From the NCBI GenBank assembly GCA_002432095.1, contig DJFQ01000259.1:1-10380 (forward strand): a stretch of DNA of 10,380 nt, written 5' to 3'. The stretch is from Marinagarivorans sp. UBA5868. GTDB taxonomy: Bacteria; Pseudomonadota; Gammaproteobacteria; Pseudomonadales; Cellvibrionaceae. A model generated the notes under the pieces. That model was not told the origin of the DNA. It searched no databases and saw only the letters and a program-made list of their open reading frames with translations. Positions 8,021 through 10,380 of this stretch are shown piece by piece. The translations under genes and the position numbers were made by a program. Numbering within the stretch: the first letter of the stretch is position 1; every line of letters begins with the position of its first letter.

Positions 8021-8327
8021 TTTTATCCATTCCTTATAGGTTTGTTGAACTTTTAGACCGCCATCTTCACCCCGGAACCCGCACCGGCCACCGGGCATTA
8101 ATCCAGGGCAGCCTGCGAAGTTTAAGTAACAAAGCAGTCGATCATCTTTATTCGTATAGGGTGTCACGCACCCCGATGGCGCAGCGGAACCGCCGGGCCT
8201 ATTGTGTCCACAGCCAGTATCTCGCTAGCGCGCTCTACCCGCGGATGTCTCGCGCCTGATATTCCTGCGCTATTCCCACTCAACTTTTCGGCGCGAAAGT
8301 CTCACCTCCCGAACCGGCCTACAACAG
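8021..8327 (-). other. Spacer between exporter and NRPS; no separate gene
   Basis: These 307 bases separate the exporter stop from the NRPS start. The NRPS frame stays open upstream to a TAG at 8227-8225 and contains an ATG at 8098, but the predicted peptide there is rich in Gly and Arg, unlike any FAAL N-terminus, and the ATG lacks a good ribosome binding site. A perfect 5-base inverted repeat (GGGTG/CACCC, 8159-8173) has no T-run after it, so I do not call it a terminator. No confident promoter was found. The length leaves room for a leader or promoter of its own for the NRPS, so co-transcription with the exporter is likely but not shown. Confidence 0.6.
8031..8035 (-). promoter_or_regulatory. 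Ribosome binding site that decides the GTG start of the NRPS
   Basis: On the minus strand AAGGA lies 10 bases before GTG at 8020-8018. The spacing is a little long but usable. It favours the GTG over the in-frame ATG at 8098. The ATG at 8030-8028 lies in another frame and opens only a 99-residue shadow. Confidence 0.6.
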
Positions 8328-10088
8328 TTAGGAAAGTGAGAGTTCCGGCACCTTCGACGCTTCGTCACGAGCTAACAAACCATGACTGCGCTCACTGACT
8401 GAGACCACAAGCCCACTCTCCATCTTTATTATTTTGTCGGCTAAGTGGAAATAGCGGTCATCGTGGCTTATCACCACGATCAGCTTACCTTCGTCTCTCA
8501 GACTGGGCAGAATCTCCTGATAAAATATTTCTCTGTATCTCGGGTCCTGGTCTGCCGCCCACTCATCGAAGACGCAAACTTCACGGTCTTCCAGATAGCT
8601 CACCAGCAGTGCCAGTCGTCGGCGTTGGCCGTCGGAGAGTCGGGTGGTGGAAAACTCCCCTCCAGAGACTTGAACCTTTGAATCAATCTCCAGTTTCTTC
8701 AGATACTTTTCAGCAACTCGGTCCACATCGACTTTTCCCCCGTAGACCTTTTTAAACAGGTGGAAGTCAGAGTAAATCGCCGATATTTTTTGCCTGAACA
8801 GCTCCCGATTATGGTCGCCGATTTGGTGGCTACCGAAATAGACACTACCCGAATCGGGGGCGTAGTGGAGTGAAATGACCTTTCCGAGAGTTGTCTTACC
8901 CGATCCGTTACCCCCGACAATAAAAGTTATTTCACCTTTTCGAAGCTTCACATCGACGGGGCCAACTTTATAACCGCCACCCGCAGTCGACGAGCAGGGG
9001 TAGGCCATGTGCACGTCTTTTAAGGTGATCGAGTCCCAACGGGTTTCCTCCGGCGCACTGGATCCGCCAGCCGGCTCCTCGGGAAGCTCCGCGAGCATTT
9101 CCCTGATCTTTCTTAAAGAAACAGTCGCCAGGTTGATGGGCTTAAGCGAACCCAGAATCTTGGCAAGAGGTGCGGTAATGTAAAACAGCACCATAACTAT
9201 GCCGAGAATACTTTCGCGAGAAACCCCCTCGGGAAGGATTTGGATGTACGTAAAGGCTCCAATAGCAAACAGGCTGATCATGCTCCCGTAGTTGATGGCG
9301 ATGATCATGATGGTAGAAGCTTTTGAACTGTACTTTTGCAGGGAATCTTCGGCTTTGAAAAGCTCTTCACCGATAAAACCGGAACGTTTCAAGCTGTTGA
9401 GTTTCAGCTCCTTATTGCCGTAGACCAACCCACGTATTCCCTCGTACAAACCGTCGTAAATCTCTCTCGTCTTAGTCAGATGCCGGCGCGCGTAGCGAAA
9501 CATTGCTCGATTGACCGCGATACCCAGTGTAATAACTGTGACGGCAATGACCGCCGCGCTCAAATTCAGGAAGCCAATATAGGCGACCAGGCCCACCACG
9601 GTGGCCACATTCACGAACAGGCTGGGATATTCTTCCGCTCCACTGACAACTGCGGGAATATCAGCCGTTATCACTGCCATGATCTTTGCCGAACCTACCC
9701 TCTCGAGATCGATGGTCTTGGCGTATGCAACCCTCTCGTAAAGATCCTTCCGCAATTTTGCTGTCGAGGAGATAGCGGTATTGACCAAAAATATCTGCGA
9801 CACGCTTCTAAGCAGCAGAATCATGCAGCAGACCCCGACAAACACCATGGCCGCGTTGATGTTGTTTACGCTTATTCCCAGGATGCTGACGGTGTTCGGA
9901 ATTTGGTGGACCCCGCTTGGTAATAAGGGGACCTCAAGAGAAATCAAAACCAGAGGAATAATGACAGAATAGGCGGCGCCCGCCAGGCAGCCCAAAAGCG
10001 TAGACCAAAAGACTTTATTGGGGGAACTCTCGATCAGGAGCGAAAATAGTCCCGCTGTAAGGGCGGCGGACTGCCGGTTACGACTCAT
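8328..10088 (-). CDS. Cyclic-peptide/siderophore ABC exporter, SyrD/PvdE family
   Basis: An inner-membrane ATP-driven exporter with membrane and ATPase parts in one chain of 586 residues, slightly longer than I recall for SyrD and PvdE (about 550-570). The N-terminal half holds about six hydrophobic segments, for example near residues 27-50 (FWSTLLGCLAGAAYSV..) and 78-100. The ATPase half has Walker A GGNGSGKTT (K398), signature LSDGQ (484-488), Walker B VCVFDE (D508, E509) and an H-loop histidine (H542, in VISHDD). The run FDEWAADQDPRYREIFY around the Walker B is typical of the SyrD/PvdE cyclic-peptide transporter family and unlike ordinary lipid or peptidase-containing exporters. Family members move NRPS lipopeptides (SyrD) or acylated pyoverdine precursor (PvdE) to the periplasm. 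Its place just before a FAAL-started NRPS on the same strand fits export of that product. All ATPase motifs are intact, so it should be active. The start is the ATG with AAAGGG ahead of it; the stop is TAA at 8330-8328. The exact substrate is inferred. Confidence 0.93.
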   Translation of the reverse strand: MSRNRQSAALTAGLFSLLIESSPNKVFWSTLLGCLAGAAYSVIIPLVLISLEVPLLPSGVHQIPNTVSILGISVNNINAAMVFVGVCCMILLLRSVSQIFLVNTAISSTAKLRKDLYERVAYAKTIDLERVGSAKIMAVITADIPAVVSGAEEYPSLFVNVATVVGLVAYIGFLNLSAAVIAVTVITLGIAVNRAMFRYARRHLTKTREIYDGLYEGIRGLVYGNKELKLNSLKRSGFIGEELFKAEDSLQKYSSKASTIMIIAINYGSMISLFAIGAFTYIQILPEGVSRESILGIVMVLFYITAPLAKILGSLKPINLATVSLRKIREMLAELPEEPAGGSSAPEETRWDSITLKDVHMAYPCSSTAGGGYKVGPVDVKLRKGEITFIVGGNGSGKTTLGKVISLHYAPDSGSVYFGSHQIGDHNRELFRQKISAIYSDFHLFKKVYGGKVDVDRVAEKYLKKLEIDSKVQVSGGEFSTTRLSDGQRRRLALLVSYLEDREVCVFDEWAADQDPRYREIFYQEILPSLRDEGKLIVVISHDDRYFHLADKIIKMESGLVVSVSERSHGLLARDEASKVPELSLS

Positions 10089-10262
10089 CGGCCCACCCTT
10101 TCGGAACAGCCGGAACGCGGGGCCCCGACGGAGATGATCCCGGATGCCACATTTCGGTGGTTGTTACATCTTCCCTCGGTGTCAGATCCGAGTTCTGGTT
10201 GAGGCATGACGTACGCTCCGCAAGGCCACCGCCCATCAGGTTTTTCGACTGAGCCGTTCTCA
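10089..10262 (-). other. Gap upstream of the exporter gene
   Basis: This gap of 174 bases lies between the tandem stop of the upstream gene and the exporter start. It probably carries the exporter's leader and perhaps a promoter, but I could not find a convincing -35/-10 pair or a terminator hairpin with a T-run. Two short minus-strand frames cross it and overlap the exporter start; neither resembles a known protein (see rejected items). Confidence 0.5.
10096..10101 (-). promoter_or_regulatory. Ribosome binding site of the exporter gene
   Basis: On the minus strand AAAGGG stands 7 bases before the ATG at 10088-10086, a normal spacing. It supports this ATG as the exporter start. Confidence 0.7.
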
Positions 10263-10380
10263 TTAACAATAAACAGCTTCCTTTTTTTGCCACAGATGGG
10301 TCTCGGTGGTGGTCCAATCTGAGACGTTTTGTTTCTGGAAAACGATTTTCAACAGCGGCGTCCCCTGAGCAGTCCTGATC
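10263..10380 (-). CDS. C-terminal end of an unidentified protein (partial)
   Basis: A reading frame enters from the right edge and ends with two adjacent stop codons, TAA (10265-10263) and TGA (10262-10260). The visible 38 residues end in ..THLWQKKEAVYC and include the stretch KIVFQKQNVSDW. I prefer this frame to the overlapping minus-strand frames because its third codon positions are richer in G/C (about 58% by hand count, against about 39% for the same bases in the competing frame) and its composition is balanced, with alternating polar and hydrophobic residues. I do not recognise the family from this short tail. It points the same way as the exporter 174 bases downstream, so it could belong to the same cluster. 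The sequence beyond the window is needed to name it. Confidence 0.45.
   Translation of the reverse strand, partial: IRTAQGTPLLKIVFQKQNVSDWTTTETHLWQKKEAVYC

Noticed and set aside
7731..8030. 99-codon minus-strand frame starting ATG at 8030
   Set aside because: It overlaps the FAAL N-terminus in another frame, and its translation is Arg-rich without any family resemblance, while the GTG frame gives clear FAAL sequence.
8159..8173. Inverted repeat GGGTG/CACCC as a terminator
   Set aside because: The stem has only 5 pairs and no T-run follows on either strand.
8011..8259. 82-codon plus-strand frame in the spacer
   Set aside because: It starts with GTG inside the NRPS start, has no ribosome site that I can see and no recognisable product.
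10085..10207. 40-codon minus-strand frame from ATG that ends with TGA overlapping the exporter ATG (ATGA)
   Set aside because: The overlap is of the coupled type, but the peptide is short, unlike any known product and has no clear ribosome site. It could be a leader peptide; the evidence is too thin to call.
10256..10267. Partial Fur-box-like stretch GTTAATGAGAAC on the minus strand
   Set aside because: It matches 9 of the first 12 consensus bases, but the second half is absent and it overlaps the stop codons of the upstream gene. The siderophore idea would make it tempting; on sequence alone it is not enough.
10078..10317. 79-codon minus-strand frame from TTG, overlapping the exporter start by 11 bases
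   Set aside because: It has low third-position GC in its upstream part, a rare TTG start with no clear ribosome site and no recognisable domain. A better coding frame occupies 10263-10380. I looked for an MbtH-like protein here because of a PxGW-like end and did not find the family motifs.

Overview
The window is part of a bacterial non-ribosomal peptide gene cluster, with every supported gene on the minus strand. Read right to left it holds: the last 38 codons of an unidentified gene (10380-10263), a 174-base gap, a complete 586-residue ABC exporter of the cyclic-peptide/siderophore type (10088-8328), a 307-base gap, and the first 2673 codons of a very large non-ribosomal peptide synthetase (NRPS) that starts at 8020 and runs off the left edge. 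Fourteen motif positions checked along the NRPS, from codon 166 to codon 2673, fall in one reading frame, so I see no net frameshift.

The NRPS domain order is FAAL - ACP - C1 - A1 - PCP1 - E1 - C2 - (next A domain beyond the window). The fatty acyl-AMP ligase would activate a fatty acid and load it on the ACP. C1 would join it to the amino acid chosen by A1, whose pocket reads close to an aspartate code (D-L-P-R-V-G-H-I-G-K). E1 would flip that residue to the D form, and C2 would pass acyl-D-Asp (or a close relative) to the next module. The exporter belongs to the SyrD/PvdE family, which moves NRPS lipopeptides or acylated siderophore precursors across the inner membrane. Together they suggest an N-acylated lipopeptide. 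An acyl-peptide siderophore or a syringomycin-like lipopeptide are both reasonable; no iron-specific or receptor gene is visible to decide.

The most distinctive point is mosaic structure. The A1-PCP1-E1 block (about 1370-4645) is clearly richer in GC than the C domains on either side (roughly 61% against 48% in lines counted by hand). A 24-base perfect direct repeat lies exactly at its C-A junction and again at the C2-A2 junction at the left edge, one whole module (1548 codons) apart and in phase. This looks like past recombination at the C-A linker.

The organism is most likely a Gram-negative proteobacterium, probably gamma-proteobacterial, judging from the FAAL-started NRPS, the SyrD/PvdE exporter and moderate GC (low to mid 50s). 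This is an inference. I see no RNA genes, CRISPR arrays, insertion sequences, attachment sites or origins. Apart from the mosaic signal, this is a recognisable type of NRPS locus, not a new kind of system.
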